NCBI GenBank assembly: GCA_035650355.1 | Contig: DASRHT010000031.1 | Location: 91,317-155,316 of the forward strand | From: DASRHT01 sp035650355 | GTDB lineage: Bacteria; Chloroflexota; Ktedonobacteria; Ktedonobacterales; Ktedonobacteraceae | Length of the DNA: 64,000 bases | Direction of reading: 5' to 3' | Part shown: positions 43,244 to 51,798 of the stretch, in pieces | How the letters are laid out: every line of letters starts with the position of its first letter | Position numbering within the stretch: the first letter of the stretch is position 1 | Notes under the pieces: model-generated | Told to the model about the DNA's origin: nothing | Databases searched by the model: none | Seen by the model: the letters and a program-made list of their open reading frames with translations, nothing else | Made by a program: the position numbers and the translations under genes

Positions 43244-43954
43244 ATGACGGATATAAACAGTAACGAAGGTCGTCAGCCATTGCCCATGCAGGGAATAGCG
43301 CAGCCGACGCGTGAGGAGGTGCTTCATCTGCCTCGTGTGCATATTTCAGCTCACCCTGTGATGGCACACAAAATGACCATGCTACGAGATATACGAACCC
43401 AACCGCCGGAATTTTATCGTTTAGTGAAAGAGATAGGGGCGCTACTCGCTTACGAGGCCACGGCGGCGCTGGCCCTTGAAGCCTGCACGATTGAAACGCC
43501 ATTGAAAGAAACGCAGGGGTATACGCTGGCGGGCGGCATAGGGATTACGCCTATTTTGCGAGCGGGGCTTGGCCTGGCAGAGGGATTCCGCGAGGTGATC
43601 CCCGATGCCCAGATCTGGCACCTGGGCTTACGTCGCGATGAACGGACCCTCCAGGCGCTGGAATATTATAACCAGCTCCCGCATAAGGTGGACCTTCAGG
43701 TATGTTACGCGGTGGACCCCATGCTGGCCACGGGCGGCTCCGCCATTGACGCCGTCAACATTTTAAAGCGGCGTGGCATACGCCGTATTTCATATATCGG
43801 CATTATCGCGGCTCCCTATGGCCTGCTCAAGCTCTCACAGACGCACCCGGATATTGACATCTATATCGCAGCTCTTGATGAGGTGTTGAACGATATTGGC
43901 TATATCGTTCCAGGTCTGGGCGATGCCGGAGATCGCCAGTTTGGAACGTTCTAA
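43244..43954 (+). CDS. upp: Uracil phosphoribosyltransferase
   Basis: Pyrimidine salvage enzyme (uracil + PRPP to UMP), 236 residues. The body from about residue 30 matches the family of about 208: HPVMAHKMTMLRDIRTQP, GITPILRAGLGLAEGF, the PRPP loop VDPMLATGGSAIDAV and the uracil-binding IGYIVPGLGDAGDRQFGTF. The first 29 residues (MTDINSNEGRQPLP...) are an extra polar extension. The start is supported by AAGGAG 8 nt upstream of ATG 43244; if instead translation began later, the extension would be absent. Confidence 0.95.
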   Translation: MTDINSNEGRQPLPMQGIAQPTREEVLHLPRVHISAHPVMAHKMTMLRDIRTQPPEFYRLVKEIGALLAYEATAALALEACTIETPLKETQGYTLAGGIGITPILRAGLGLAEGFREVIPDAQIWHLGLRRDERTLQALEYYNQLPHKVDLQVCYAVDPMLATGGSAIDAVNILKRRGIRRISYIGIIAAPYGLLKLSQTHPDIDIYIAALDEVLNDIGYIVPGLGDAGDRQFGTF

Positions 43955-44025
43955 CATTACACAGTAGCCTGGACGCCTGACATTATTTTGCGCAGGTCCA
44001 GCTATTTTTCAAAGGATTAACATCA

Positions 44026-44457
44026 GTGTCTACTTCAGATTCCTGGCCGCCAGAAAATGAGCAACACCTGATCGAGCCATTCCAGGAAGGGTTTCCCGGC
44101 TCTATAGAATCAGAGCAAGAAGAGCTGAAACTACCAGTTCAGCAGGAGCCTTCCCTTGAAGCAATGCTCCCACCAGAGGCTCGGGGAGAAACCAACGGAG
44201 GACCGCTTGGCTGCTGCCTCGGCATTGTCGTCGGCCTGTTGCTCACGCTCGCAATCATCCTGACCACCTCTATCCTGCTATCAAATGGCGGTTATCTTGG
44301 CATTGCTACATTGCCGGTCGCCCTGTTGGGGGCTGCGCTCTGTGGGTTTCTCGGCTGGAAAATTGGCAAACGCTTCTATCGAGAATATGAACCTGATCCC
44401 CGACAGCAGGAACGACTTGAGCGCCTGGAGCAGCGATGGCAATCTAAACGTCCTTAA
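44026..44457 (+). CDS. Small membrane protein with two helices
   Basis: Unknown 143-residue protein: an acidic Glu/Pro-rich N-terminal half, a membrane segment (LGCCLGIVVGLLLTLAIILTT), a second one (GIATLPVALLGAALCGFLGW) and a basic, Arg-rich C-terminus. The start is GTG 44026 with AAGGA 9 nt upstream. It lies 71 bp after upp on the same strand. Confidence 0.65.
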   Translation: MSTSDSWPPENEQHLIEPFQEGFPGSIESEQEELKLPVQQEPSLEAMLPPEARGETNGGPLGCCLGIVVGLLLTLAIILTTSILLSNGGYLGIATLPVALLGAALCGFLGWKIGKRFYREYEPDPRQQERLERLEQRWQSKRP

Positions 44458-44552
44458 CACACGCCATTATGACCAGAAACAAAGCTATCCAGCAGGCACA
44501 TTCGTTATGCATATTACTACTTATTTGTGTATATATTTAAGAGGAGGATAGA

Positions 44553-45368
44553 ATGCGAGTAGTCATTTTTTGCGATATGGAAGGTATCTCCTGCATCGAG
44601 ACCTGGGAACAGGTGACAGGCGGGACGGCGCTCTATGAAGAATGTCGAAGGCTCTATACTGAAGAGATGAATGCAGCGGTGCGGGGCGTACGCGCGGCTG
44701 GCGCTAGAGAAGTCACCGTTGTCGATTGCCACGGGGCAGGGGGAGCATATAGTTTTAAGAGTTTCAACCCTGAACGGCTGGAATCGGGCGCGGAATATGT
44801 CTTTGGGTATCCCTGGGCGCGTTATATCGAACCATTTATTCAGGGCTGTGACGCTATCTTATTTGTGGGCGCACATGCAATGGCGGGTACTCCTGATGGC
44901 GTGCTTTGCCATACAGTTTCTTCGGAAGCCTGGTATAACGCCTGGATTAATGACACGCTGGTGGGCGAAAGCGGGATTCTGGCAGCAATTGCGGGTTGTT
45001 GGGATGTGCCCGCGATCTTCGTTTCCGGTGACGAAGCAACCTGCCGGGAGGTACGCACCCTGCTTGGTGATGAGGTCGTGACTGCTCAGGTCAAGAAAGG
45101 ACTGGGCCGCTTCTCTGCCCGTTGTATGGCGCCTAAAGATGCCTGCTCTTTAATTGAAATGAACGCCGCCCAGGCATTAAGTATGCGCAACTGGCCCAAA
45201 CCCTACAAAGTGGCCGGACCGGTCACATTCAAAGTGGAGCTGGCAACGCCCGACCGCGTTCACGACTTCGTTGGGCAGACCGGCGTGCGCATTGAGGGGC
45301 CAAGAACGGTTACATCAACCGCCGATACTTTCTGGCAAGCCTGGGATCAGTTCTGGTACCGGCGCTAA
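44553..45368 (+). CDS. M55-family D-aminopeptidase (DppA-like)
   Basis: Zinc D-aminopeptidase of 271 residues, usual length for DppA, which releases D-amino acids from peptides, for example those of wall turnover. Zinc and active-site residues occur in order: CDMEGIS (Asp and Glu), VVDCHGAGG (His), FVGAHAMAG (His) and LVGESGILAA (Glu). No signal peptide, so cytoplasmic. RBS GAGGA precedes ATG 44553. No dipeptide transporter is adjacent, so it is a lone gene. Confidence 0.9.
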   Translation: MRVVIFCDMEGISCIETWEQVTGGTALYEECRRLYTEEMNAAVRGVRAAGAREVTVVDCHGAGGAYSFKSFNPERLESGAEYVFGYPWARYIEPFIQGCDAILFVGAHAMAGTPDGVLCHTVSSEAWYNAWINDTLVGESGILAAIAGCWDVPAIFVSGDEATCREVRTLLGDEVVTAQVKKGLGRFSARCMAPKDACSLIEMNAAQALSMRNWPKPYKVAGPVTFKVELATPDRVHDFVGQTGVRIEGPRTVTSTADTFWQAWDQFWYRR

Positions 45369-45467
45369 TCGTTACTACCAGGGGGAACAGCGGCAATCTG
45401 TTCCTCCCAGCAGCACCTCCTTTCCAGGAACTCCTTTTTCCGATCCCCCTACTTTTGTACATAGTCG

Positions 45468-45598
45468 CAGGGCTATTTACTTCTCTGAAGAAAAGGGGGT
45501 CAAGGGGCATAGCCCCTTGCGGGGCGCGGGGTGTCCCCGCTCATTCTTCTCCCCCCTCGCCCCCGAAGGGGGCAAAAAAGAAGAAGTAAATAGCCCTG
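45468..45598. mobile_element. 131-bp MITE with 17-bp TIRs and 9-bp target duplication
   Basis: The ends CAGGGCTATTTACTTCT (45468-45484) and AGAAGTAAATAGCCCTG (45582-45598) are perfect 17-bp inverted repeats. The element is flanked on each side by the direct repeat ACATAGTCG (45459-45467 and 45599-45607), the footprint of transposition with a 9-bp staggered cut. The interior is GC-rich, with GGGGTC/CCCC-type hairpins, and codes for nothing. It is therefore a non-autonomous element; the transposase must act in trans. Confidence 0.88.
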
Positions 45599-45616
45599 AC
45601 ATAGTCGTCTGACCAC

Positions 45617-45645
45617 TTGACAAATTCTGGAAAATTCCAGAGAAT
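45617..45645 (+). promoter_or_regulatory. Possible promoter with operator-like palindrome
   Basis: TTGACA (45617-45622) followed by the palindrome TCTGGAA-AA-TTCCAGA (45626-45641) in the spacer position, then AT-rich GAATAT. AGAATATC repeats directly at about 45641 and 45652. The downstream gene begins at 45886, so the leader would be over 200 nt. The -10 is unclear. The rest of 45369-45885 outside this and the MITE is without a supported gene. Confidence 0.3.
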
Positions 45646-45885
45646 ATCTAAAGAATATCCAAATGTATTGACCGGATCAGTCATAATACAGCGTCTTCCT
45701 TATGAGGGGTCGCGGACAAAGCCGTCCGTGGAGTTCTATTTGAGTAGAAGCAGGTTGCTTTTTCGAGCAGGGGATAGTACAAAAGTAAGCAATTTGGCGC
45801 CCAACTTCCAATTGTTTACTGCTGTACGTAGATATTTTAGCGAAAAGCCTTACAGAGAGTAGTGTTTTATTCGGCGGTGATATCG

Positions 45886-46164
45886 ATGATACTAGACGAA
45901 TCAGGTGGTAGGATCTTAGAGAATGATGCCACAGCGTTACAACAGACTGATCAGCACGAATTCGGATCGCTTAAATACGATGAAAGAGTTTTTGATCTGG
46001 AGCTTCAGGAGACAGCACTGGCCGCTTATGAGCAAGCCATCCAGCTAGCGCCGCGAGCAGCTATTCTCCACTATCACAAGGGGCAAGTGCTCAAGCAAAT
46101 GGGGCGACACGCAGAAGCGCAGCAAGCCTATGCGGAAGCGCGCACCCTGGGATTTTATTTATAG
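45886..46164 (+). CDS. Short TPR-repeat protein
   Basis: Cytoplasmic protein of 92 residues. The C-terminal half holds about one and a half tetratricopeptide helices (LAAYEQAIQLAPRAAILHY and KGQVLKQMGRHAEAQQAYAE). The N-terminal half is acidic and unassigned. ATG 45886 is preceded by GGTGAT; the frame extends eight codons to GTG 45862. It probably binds a partner protein, which cannot be named. Confidence 0.6.
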   Translation: MILDESGGRILENDATALQQTDQHEFGSLKYDERVFDLELQETALAAYEQAIQLAPRAAILHYHKGQVLKQMGRHAEAQQAYAEARTLGFYL

Positions 46165-46192
46165 GTAGAGTTGAGCAAAGGCTGATCTATCT

Positions 46193-48088
46193 TCACAGTT
46201 GAAAAACAGCCATGCGTGAGCGTAAAGAGTTGGTAAGCTCCACAAGATGAGCCATCGAGTGCTGCATTTCGCGCATGTGACGGGTAATATCGCCGGTCAT
46301 ATGCAAAATCTCGGAGACAGCACCGACAACCAGTTGTGAACCCTGTGACTGATTTTCCGCCGTCTCGCAAATCCCCTGGATGAGATTTGTCAATTGCTCT
46401 GTCACGATACTGATGGCTTCGAGCGCAACTCCCGTCTGAGTCACCAGTTCGGTCTGCATCACGACCTTCTGTGTACCCTGCTCAACGCTTTGAGAAACGG
46501 CGGTTGTTTCATGCTGAACAGTGCGGATATACATATCGATCTTGCGAGCAGCCTCGGAACAAAGCATCGCCAGCGTGCGAATCTCCTTCGCGATCAAAGC
46601 GAAGCTCTGGCCCTGCTCCCCTGCGCGTGCCGCCTCAATCGCCGCATTCAACGAGAGCAGGTGCATACGCGTGGTCAGATTATTGATATCGAGCACCGTT
46701 TCATTGATTTCCTGTCCGCTCTCGCTCAGCGATTTCATCGTGCGAGCAGATTGCATCGTCGCCTCACGAACCATCCCCATCCCTTCTACTGCCCGGTCAA
46801 CGGCTCCTTGCGCTTCAACTGTGACATCAACGGCATCGACAGCAGTTTTAGAGAGAATAGCAGCTCGCTCCGAGACGCTGTGCATCATGCTCGCGATATC
46901 GTTAATGACCTGCGATATCTGATGTACCTGCCGCTCCTGCTGGGTAGTATCACGCACCAGGGATTCAGAACTGCGCTGCACGCTGTGCGTATGATCATCC
47001 ACCGCATGGGCCACCATCTGCATATCTTTCAAAATGCCGTTGATCTCTTCTATCATAACATTGAGCGTATCGGCTATCGGTTGCAGTTTCTCATGGGAAG
47101 AGCGGATATGCGTGTGCATATCGCCGCCGCGTAAACGTTCCAGATCTTCTCTCAGCAGCGCAACCCCCTGCTCGAGAGCAGCGTGCTCTTCCTCACGTTC
47201 CTGGAAAAGCCGGGCATTATCGATGGCTATCGCGGCCTGACTGGCAAAAAGCTCCGCGACCTCAATGCTTTCCAGAGTGGGTATCTGACCATCTTCGGGG
47301 GCATCCAGAGAAAGGAAGCCGAGCATCTTTTGCTCGCGTGGGCTAAACATGGGGACAAGCAGGGCATCTCCCGGATACCATCCTCCAGGTGCATAGTCCT
47401 CAGGCATTTTAGAAGTAACGGATGTGCCGCCTTCAAATGCTTCTGTATGCTCGTGGGAAATAAAATAGCTCTGGCCGATACGAAATTCCGGGCGCATCAG
47501 TCGTGTTATCTTCTCAGCCGGATCATGCGCATTGCGTAAAAGATCTTCATCCTCTTTAGATAAGCCAGCAAAAGCTACACACATGATGTAGCCAGCCTTC
47601 TCATTGATCAGGTTGATAGCCAGTTCACGAAAACCTGTACAGCTTGCAGTGGAGGCGGCAACATGTTGCAGCACTTCATCTAGACCCAGGTCCGCACGCA
47701 GCAAATTGCCCAGCCGCAGCAACTCCTTCACCTGCCTGGTGCGTTTCTGCTCTTCCTGAATGCAAGCCAGTCTCTGCTCTTCGCACTCTGCATGGGAAGC
47801 AGCACCATTGGATGATACAGCATGAGTTACGTCATTTGCTTGCATCCCATTAACGGTCCTGCTGGGCAGTGAGCTATACCTAACTCCATTTGGCTGCATC
47901 CCATTGGGGACTCCATTCTGGGTTAGATTGTGTCCATTTCCATTCGACTGCATAGTAGTAGCGACTCCATTTGGCTGTACGCCGTTGGTGGATTGCGCAG
48001 GTTCATGCTCTTTTTGCGATGGCTCTAAAAATGAGCGAAAGCGAATGCGTAACGGCACAAATCTTGTTTGCGGTTTTCGTTCTGGCAT
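46193..48088 (-). CDS. Soluble chemoreceptor-like protein with GAF domain
   Basis: Signal-transduction protein of 631 residues with no membrane helix. Residues about 35-85 are a low-complexity linker of QPNGV/QSNGNG-type repeats; about 115-305 form a GAF-like sensor (VLQHVAASTASCTGFRELAI, ALLVPMFSPREQKMLGFLSL, FASQAAIAIDNARLFQ); about 310-370 resemble a HAMP linker; the rest is an MCP signalling coiled coil with the hairpin tip LNAAIEAARAGEQGQSFALI. A cytosolic MCP would read a soluble cue. No che genes are in the window, so the output pathway is unknown. Confidence 0.88.
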   Translation of the reverse strand: MPERKPQTRFVPLRIRFRSFLEPSQKEHEPAQSTNGVQPNGVATTMQSNGNGHNLTQNGVPNGMQPNGVRYSSLPSRTVNGMQANDVTHAVSSNGAASHAECEEQRLACIQEEQKRTRQVKELLRLGNLLRADLGLDEVLQHVAASTASCTGFRELAINLINEKAGYIMCVAFAGLSKEDEDLLRNAHDPAEKITRLMRPEFRIGQSYFISHEHTEAFEGGTSVTSKMPEDYAPGGWYPGDALLVPMFSPREQKMLGFLSLDAPEDGQIPTLESIEVAELFASQAAIAIDNARLFQEREEEHAALEQGVALLREDLERLRGGDMHTHIRSSHEKLQPIADTLNVMIEEINGILKDMQMVAHAVDDHTHSVQRSSESLVRDTTQQERQVHQISQVINDIASMMHSVSERAAILSKTAVDAVDVTVEAQGAVDRAVEGMGMVREATMQSARTMKSLSESGQEINETVLDINNLTTRMHLLSLNAAIEAARAGEQGQSFALIAKEIRTLAMLCSEAARKIDMYIRTVQHETTAVSQSVEQGTQKVVMQTELVTQTGVALEAISIVTEQLTNLIQGICETAENQSQGSQLVVGAVSEILHMTGDITRHMREMQHSMAHLVELTNSLRSRMAVFQL

Positions 48089-48261
48089 AGATCACTTCTC
48101 GCTTCCTTAATTAGCCCGAGAGGCTAAAGCGCCAGTTTATAGCAGCATAACACATCCAGTGCTTCTGTACAAGCCACATAGCACTTATAGGCACTTGTTA
48201 GGCAATACACGGTCATTGCCTATTTGTAGATAGTATCAACACAAATACGGGCTGGTGGCAC

Positions 48262-49581
48262 CTACTCGTCAACAGTATTAGCGATGTAAGATGAATAATA
48301 GTCATAGAGCGAACGAGGGATACGCCCGGCAATAAGAGTGCCTTCCGGCACATGTTCTTCCATGTCTACATGGCCTCGCCGGTGAAAAAGTTCCACAAGT
48401 TCACTCTTGTTAAAAGGAATCAACACCTCAATCGCGTCCATACTTTTTGCCAGTACCTCAGCAATTTTCTCACATAGGGCATCCAGCCCCATATGTTTCA
48501 AGGCAGACACAGCAACGGCATTGGGATAGAGCGTCGTATCCAGCTCTGCCGGATCGTCAAGCAAGTCAATCTTATTGAGTGCGGTCACACGCGGCTTTTT
48601 GCCAGCCTCCAGATCGTCCAGCACATCGTTTACCGTTTCGCTCTGCTCAATGGCGTTCTCGTGGCTGCTATCCACCACCTCCAGCAAAATATCGGCTTCG
48701 ATCACCTCTTCAAGGGTTGCGCGAAACGCTGCGATCAGTTTTGTGGGCAACTTCTGGATAAAACCAACCGTATCAGTGATGAGCGCCCCTTGATTGCCGG
48801 GCAACACCACATGACGCGTCACCGGATCGAGAGTAGCAAAGAGCTGATCCTCTACCAGTACCCCGGCCTCGGTCAGGGCATTGAACAGAGTAGATTTTCC
48901 AGCATTAGTATAGCCCACAAGAGCAACAACGGGAATGGCCCGAGCGGACCGCCGCCGCCGATAAACGGCTCGTTGCGCACGTACTTCTTCGATATCTTCT
49001 TTTAGATCCGCGATACGGCTGCGAATGCGGCGACGATCTATCTCGATTTTCGTTTCACCAGGACCGCGAACGCCAATCGCGCCGCCAGCTCCGCCAACAC
49101 CGCCAGCTCCGCCCGCGCTTGCTGCACGAGAGCCGCCAACCTGACGCGAATAATCGGTATCGCGACCGGCCAGACGGGGTAAGCGATATTCGAGCTGCGC
49201 CAACTCAACCTGCAAACGTCCTTCGCGCGTGCGTGCGTGCTGGGCAAAAATATCCAGGATCAGCGCCGTTCGGTCCACAACACGCACGTTCAGCAGCTTC
49301 TCCAGATTGCGCTGCTGCGTTGGTGTCAGCTCATCATCACAGACAACCAGGTCAAAGCCCAGTTGTTTCTCCAGCTCTCTCAGTTCTTGCGCACGGCCTT
49401 TTCCGACATAAGTCGCGCCATCGGGGTGGGGAAGCCTCTGAATGATTGTTCCCACCACCGTCGCCCCCGCTGTCCGTGCCAGCAATCCCAGTTCGCTCAC
49501 CGAATCCTCAACGCTCCATAAACGATCATGATCGCTGGCATCTACCGCGATAAGATAGGCACGCTCCGGGCCTCGGTTCAC
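48262..49581 (-). CDS. hflX: Ribosome-associated GTPase HflX
   Basis: HflX, a GTPase that splits stalled ribosomes, 439 residues as annotated from GTG 49581. N-terminal domain: CDDELTPTQQRNLEKLL and RVVDRTALILDIFAQHARTREGRLQ, of which the middle is diagnostic; then VRGPGETKIEIDRRRI. GTPase motifs: GYTNAGKSTLFNAL (G1), DTVGFIQKLPTKL (G3) and LNKIDLLDD (G4). A Gly/Ala-rich expansion (GGAGGVGGAGG) precedes VRGPGE. The start is odd: the best ribosome site (AGGAGG, 49620-49625) lies 5 nt before an in-frame ACG (49614-49612), 12 codons upstream, with only GTG 49581 as a standard start. Confidence 0.93.
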   Translation of the reverse strand: MNRGPERAYLIAVDASDHDRLWSVEDSVSELGLLARTAGATVVGTIIQRLPHPDGATYVGKGRAQELRELEKQLGFDLVVCDDELTPTQQRNLEKLLNVRVVDRTALILDIFAQHARTREGRLQVELAQLEYRLPRLAGRDTDYSRQVGGSRAASAGGAGGVGGAGGAIGVRGPGETKIEIDRRRIRSRIADLKEDIEEVRAQRAVYRRRRSARAIPVVALVGYTNAGKSTLFNALTEAGVLVEDQLFATLDPVTRHVVLPGNQGALITDTVGFIQKLPTKLIAAFRATLEEVIEADILLEVVDSSHENAIEQSETVNDVLDDLEAGKKPRVTALNKIDLLDDPAELDTTLYPNAVAVSALKHMGLDALCEKIAEVLAKSMDAIEVLIPFNKSELVELFHRRGHVDMEEHVPEGTLIAGRIPRSLYDYYSSYIANTVDE

Positions 49582-49692
49582 GCCCGTATCAACGAGACGA
49601 TCTTGCCTGGTCGTAATTCCCTCCTATTTTCTTTCAGCAGAAAACACTCATATATCTATTGTATCTATCTAACTGGGGGAACGCAAGTTCAG

Positions 49693-50253
49693 CTAGCCTT
49701 GTGGAAGTTTTGGCAGGTTGGGCAGTTCTTTGACAAAAATGCCATTGACTTTGGCAAAGAGGCTATTGGTTACAGCCCCATTGTAAAAGTCATGCCAGGT
49801 TTTCAACTGGTCTACCTGGATGTTGAGCCCCGGAATAATACGCGATCCCTGATCTATCGTGTTTTGCAAACTGCCGAGGAAGGTCCCCAGCACGATTAAT
49901 AATATCAGCCAGATCAGCCACGCCTCCACAAAGCCAATCGCCCCTCCGATCAGCGAATCCCCCATGTTGATCAGCGGGATCTTATGCACAATCCCACGGA
50001 CAATGGTGCCAATAATATGTAATACCAACACCGTTCCCAGGAAAAGCGCAGCATAGGAGATGAGGGGAACGGCGGGCAGATTGTTGGAGGCTAGGAGCGC
50101 GGTAAAGGAGGGACCAAAAATGATTGCCACTCCAATGCCAAGCGGAATGCCAATCATGTTGACAAAGCTGATCACCGCACCATTGCGCAGGCCATTGAAG
50201 ACGAGCAGGGCAACGGTGACTAGAAAGAGGATATCAATTAAGCTGAGCTGCAT
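49693..50253 (-). CDS. CvpA-family membrane protein
   Basis: CvpA-like integral membrane protein, 186 residues, with four hydrophobic segments in the first 130 residues (LIDILFLVTVALLVFNGLRNGA, VALIGT-like IPLGIGVAIIFG, LISYAALFLGTVLVLHIIGTI and AIGFVEAWLIWLILLIVLGTFL) and a cytoplasmic or external C-terminal tail. In other bacteria CvpA is linked to colicin V production and envelope stress. ATG 50253 has AGGAGG 10 nt upstream. Confidence 0.8.
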   Translation of the reverse strand: MQLSLIDILFLVTVALLVFNGLRNGAVISFVNMIGIPLGIGVAIIFGPSFTALLASNNLPAVPLISYAALFLGTVLVLHIIGTIVRGIVHKIPLINMGDSLIGGAIGFVEAWLIWLILLIVLGTFLGSLQNTIDQGSRIIPGLNIQVDQLKTWHDFYNGAVTNSLFAKVNGIFVKELPNLPKLPQG

Positions 50254-50373
50254 AAACTTTATGCCTCCTGACGTGATAAATTGCGAGTTGATGAGTCTAT
50301 TATCTCACAATTCTTGACGTTACAATGAGGCCAGTTGTAACAGGAATATCCTAATTAGCTGACAATAGCTGCC

Positions 50374-50411
50374 AAAAAACAATCCCTGATAGTGCAGAAG
50401 CATTATCAGGG
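50374..50411 (-). terminator. Intrinsic terminator of the tldD-tldE operon
   Basis: CCCTGATAGTGC (50384-50395) pairs with GCATTATCAGGG (50400-50411), 12-bp stem with one wobble and a 4-nt loop; on the minus strand the stem is followed by ATTG then T6. It lies 22 bp after the stop of tldE. Confidence 0.85.
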
Positions 50412-50433
50412 AGATGAGATGCTGGCGAGCGCG

Positions 50434-51774
50434 CTATTCGCCAGTAATACCGGTAAAATTGAATTTCGCAGTCCGCAAAGCAGGTGCCACCACGGGGAGA
50501 TAGTCTGTGCATTGTATGCGCTCACGGCTAATGGCCTGCACATGGCTTAGAGCCTCAAGGATGCTCTGGGTGAAGCGCAAATTTTCGACCGGGCGCGTCA
50601 ACTCGCCGTTCTCGATCAGGAATGTCCCGTCGCGCGTCATACCTGTAAAGAGCGTTTTGACCGGATGAACGGTGTTTGTATAGTGGAAACGCGTTACGTA
50701 TAGCCCTCTGTCAACGCCCCTGATCAGCTCCTCCAGACTGGCATCGCCCGCCATCATCATGGTATTCAGTGGCATGGGACCCATGACATTAGGCGCGGGC
50801 AAGGCGTGGCCCGTGTTCGGCTTGCCTTCGCGAGCGGCGGTAAAGGAATCGTATACCACCGCGTTAGCAATACCACGGTCGATCATCATCACGCGCTGCT
50901 TCGGCACTCCCTCGAAGTCAAAAGCCTGGGGGAGTCCAGAGGGGTCGTAACCGTCATCGTAAATGGTGACCGATGGAGCGGCGATTTGCTTACCAAACTG
51001 GCCGTTCATAAAGCTACGCTCTTCCTGCACATCGGTGGCGGACAGCCCCATAAAGACCAGGTTTTGCAGCATATCGGCCACAGCATAAGCGTCCAGTACG
51101 ACCTGGTACTCGCCCAGAGGGATAGACGCGGGATTGCGGCTACGCTGCGCCTTCCCTACGGCCTCGCGCGCCATCGCTTCAAAATCGATAGTCGAGGCGT
51201 CGATTGCCATGCGCTGCGTATAGCCGGACCCCTGTTCATCTGCCATGACCACCGTATGGCACTCGGCTTCAGTGCGTGGCTCGTAGGCAAAGATACCCAG
51301 AGAGTTGGCTATAGCCAGTTGATAGGTATTGGTTGAGAAGGCTCCCGCCGACTCCAATCCTTGTTCCTTCGCCAGCTTTACGATTACTCCAACGCTGCGT
51401 GCCCGCTCTTCGGGCGAGAATTGGGCGGTGCGCGGGCTATATCCAGACGCCTGGACAATTGGTTGCGGGGCAGGCAGAGAGTGGAATTCTGGATTTTCGG
51501 GCTGAATACGAGCAATCTCCAAAGCCTGTTCCGTCACTCGCCGCAGCGAATCGTCGTCCAGACGATTGGTAATCGCCACGCCGACCCTCTTCCCCACGAC
51601 GGCCCGCACCCGCAGTTCATGATTGTTTTCCGCTACATTCTGATGAATATGGTTATTGGCGAAACGGGTCAGCGCGCTCTGCGTCCCCTGATAGACAACT
51701 TCCGTCTGCTCCGCCTGCGAATAGCTTAACGCTTTCTTTAAGAGTGCCTGGACGCTCGTCTCATCAAAATACAT
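50434..51774 (-). CDS. TldE/PmbA-family partner protein
   Basis: Second subunit of the TldD/TldE protease, 446 residues. The PmbA fold is recognised from VRAVVGKRVGVAITNRLDDDSL, PNTGHALPAPNVMGPMPLNT, LIRGVDRGLYVTRFHY, and TGMTRDGTFLIENGEL. PmbA proteins lack the metal-binding histidine pair, as here; they form a cage with TldD that degrades unfolded peptides and matures peptides such as microcins. It begins 24 bp after tldD and is followed by a terminator. ATG 51774 follows AAAGG. Confidence 0.9.
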   Translation of the reverse strand: MYFDETSVQALLKKALSYSQAEQTEVVYQGTQSALTRFANNHIHQNVAENNHELRVRAVVGKRVGVAITNRLDDDSLRRVTEQALEIARIQPENPEFHSLPAPQPIVQASGYSPRTAQFSPEERARSVGVIVKLAKEQGLESAGAFSTNTYQLAIANSLGIFAYEPRTEAECHTVVMADEQGSGYTQRMAIDASTIDFEAMAREAVGKAQRSRNPASIPLGEYQVVLDAYAVADMLQNLVFMGLSATDVQEERSFMNGQFGKQIAAPSVTIYDDGYDPSGLPQAFDFEGVPKQRVMMIDRGIANAVVYDSFTAAREGKPNTGHALPAPNVMGPMPLNTMMMAGDASLEELIRGVDRGLYVTRFHYTNTVHPVKTLFTGMTRDGTFLIENGELTRPVENLRFTQSILEALSHVQAISRERIQCTDYLPVVAPALRTAKFNFTGITGE

Positions 51775-51798
51775 CTTCTACAGCCTTTCTTTCATAAA

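Noticed and set aside
45617..45862. 81-codon frame after the MITE
   Set aside because: Starts at TTG without a ribosome site, overlaps a promoter-like region and matches nothing.
47836..47983. Repeated DNA words in the MCP gene, considered as a CRISPR-like array
   Set aside because: Repeats are short, degenerate and in frame; they encode the QPNGV linker.
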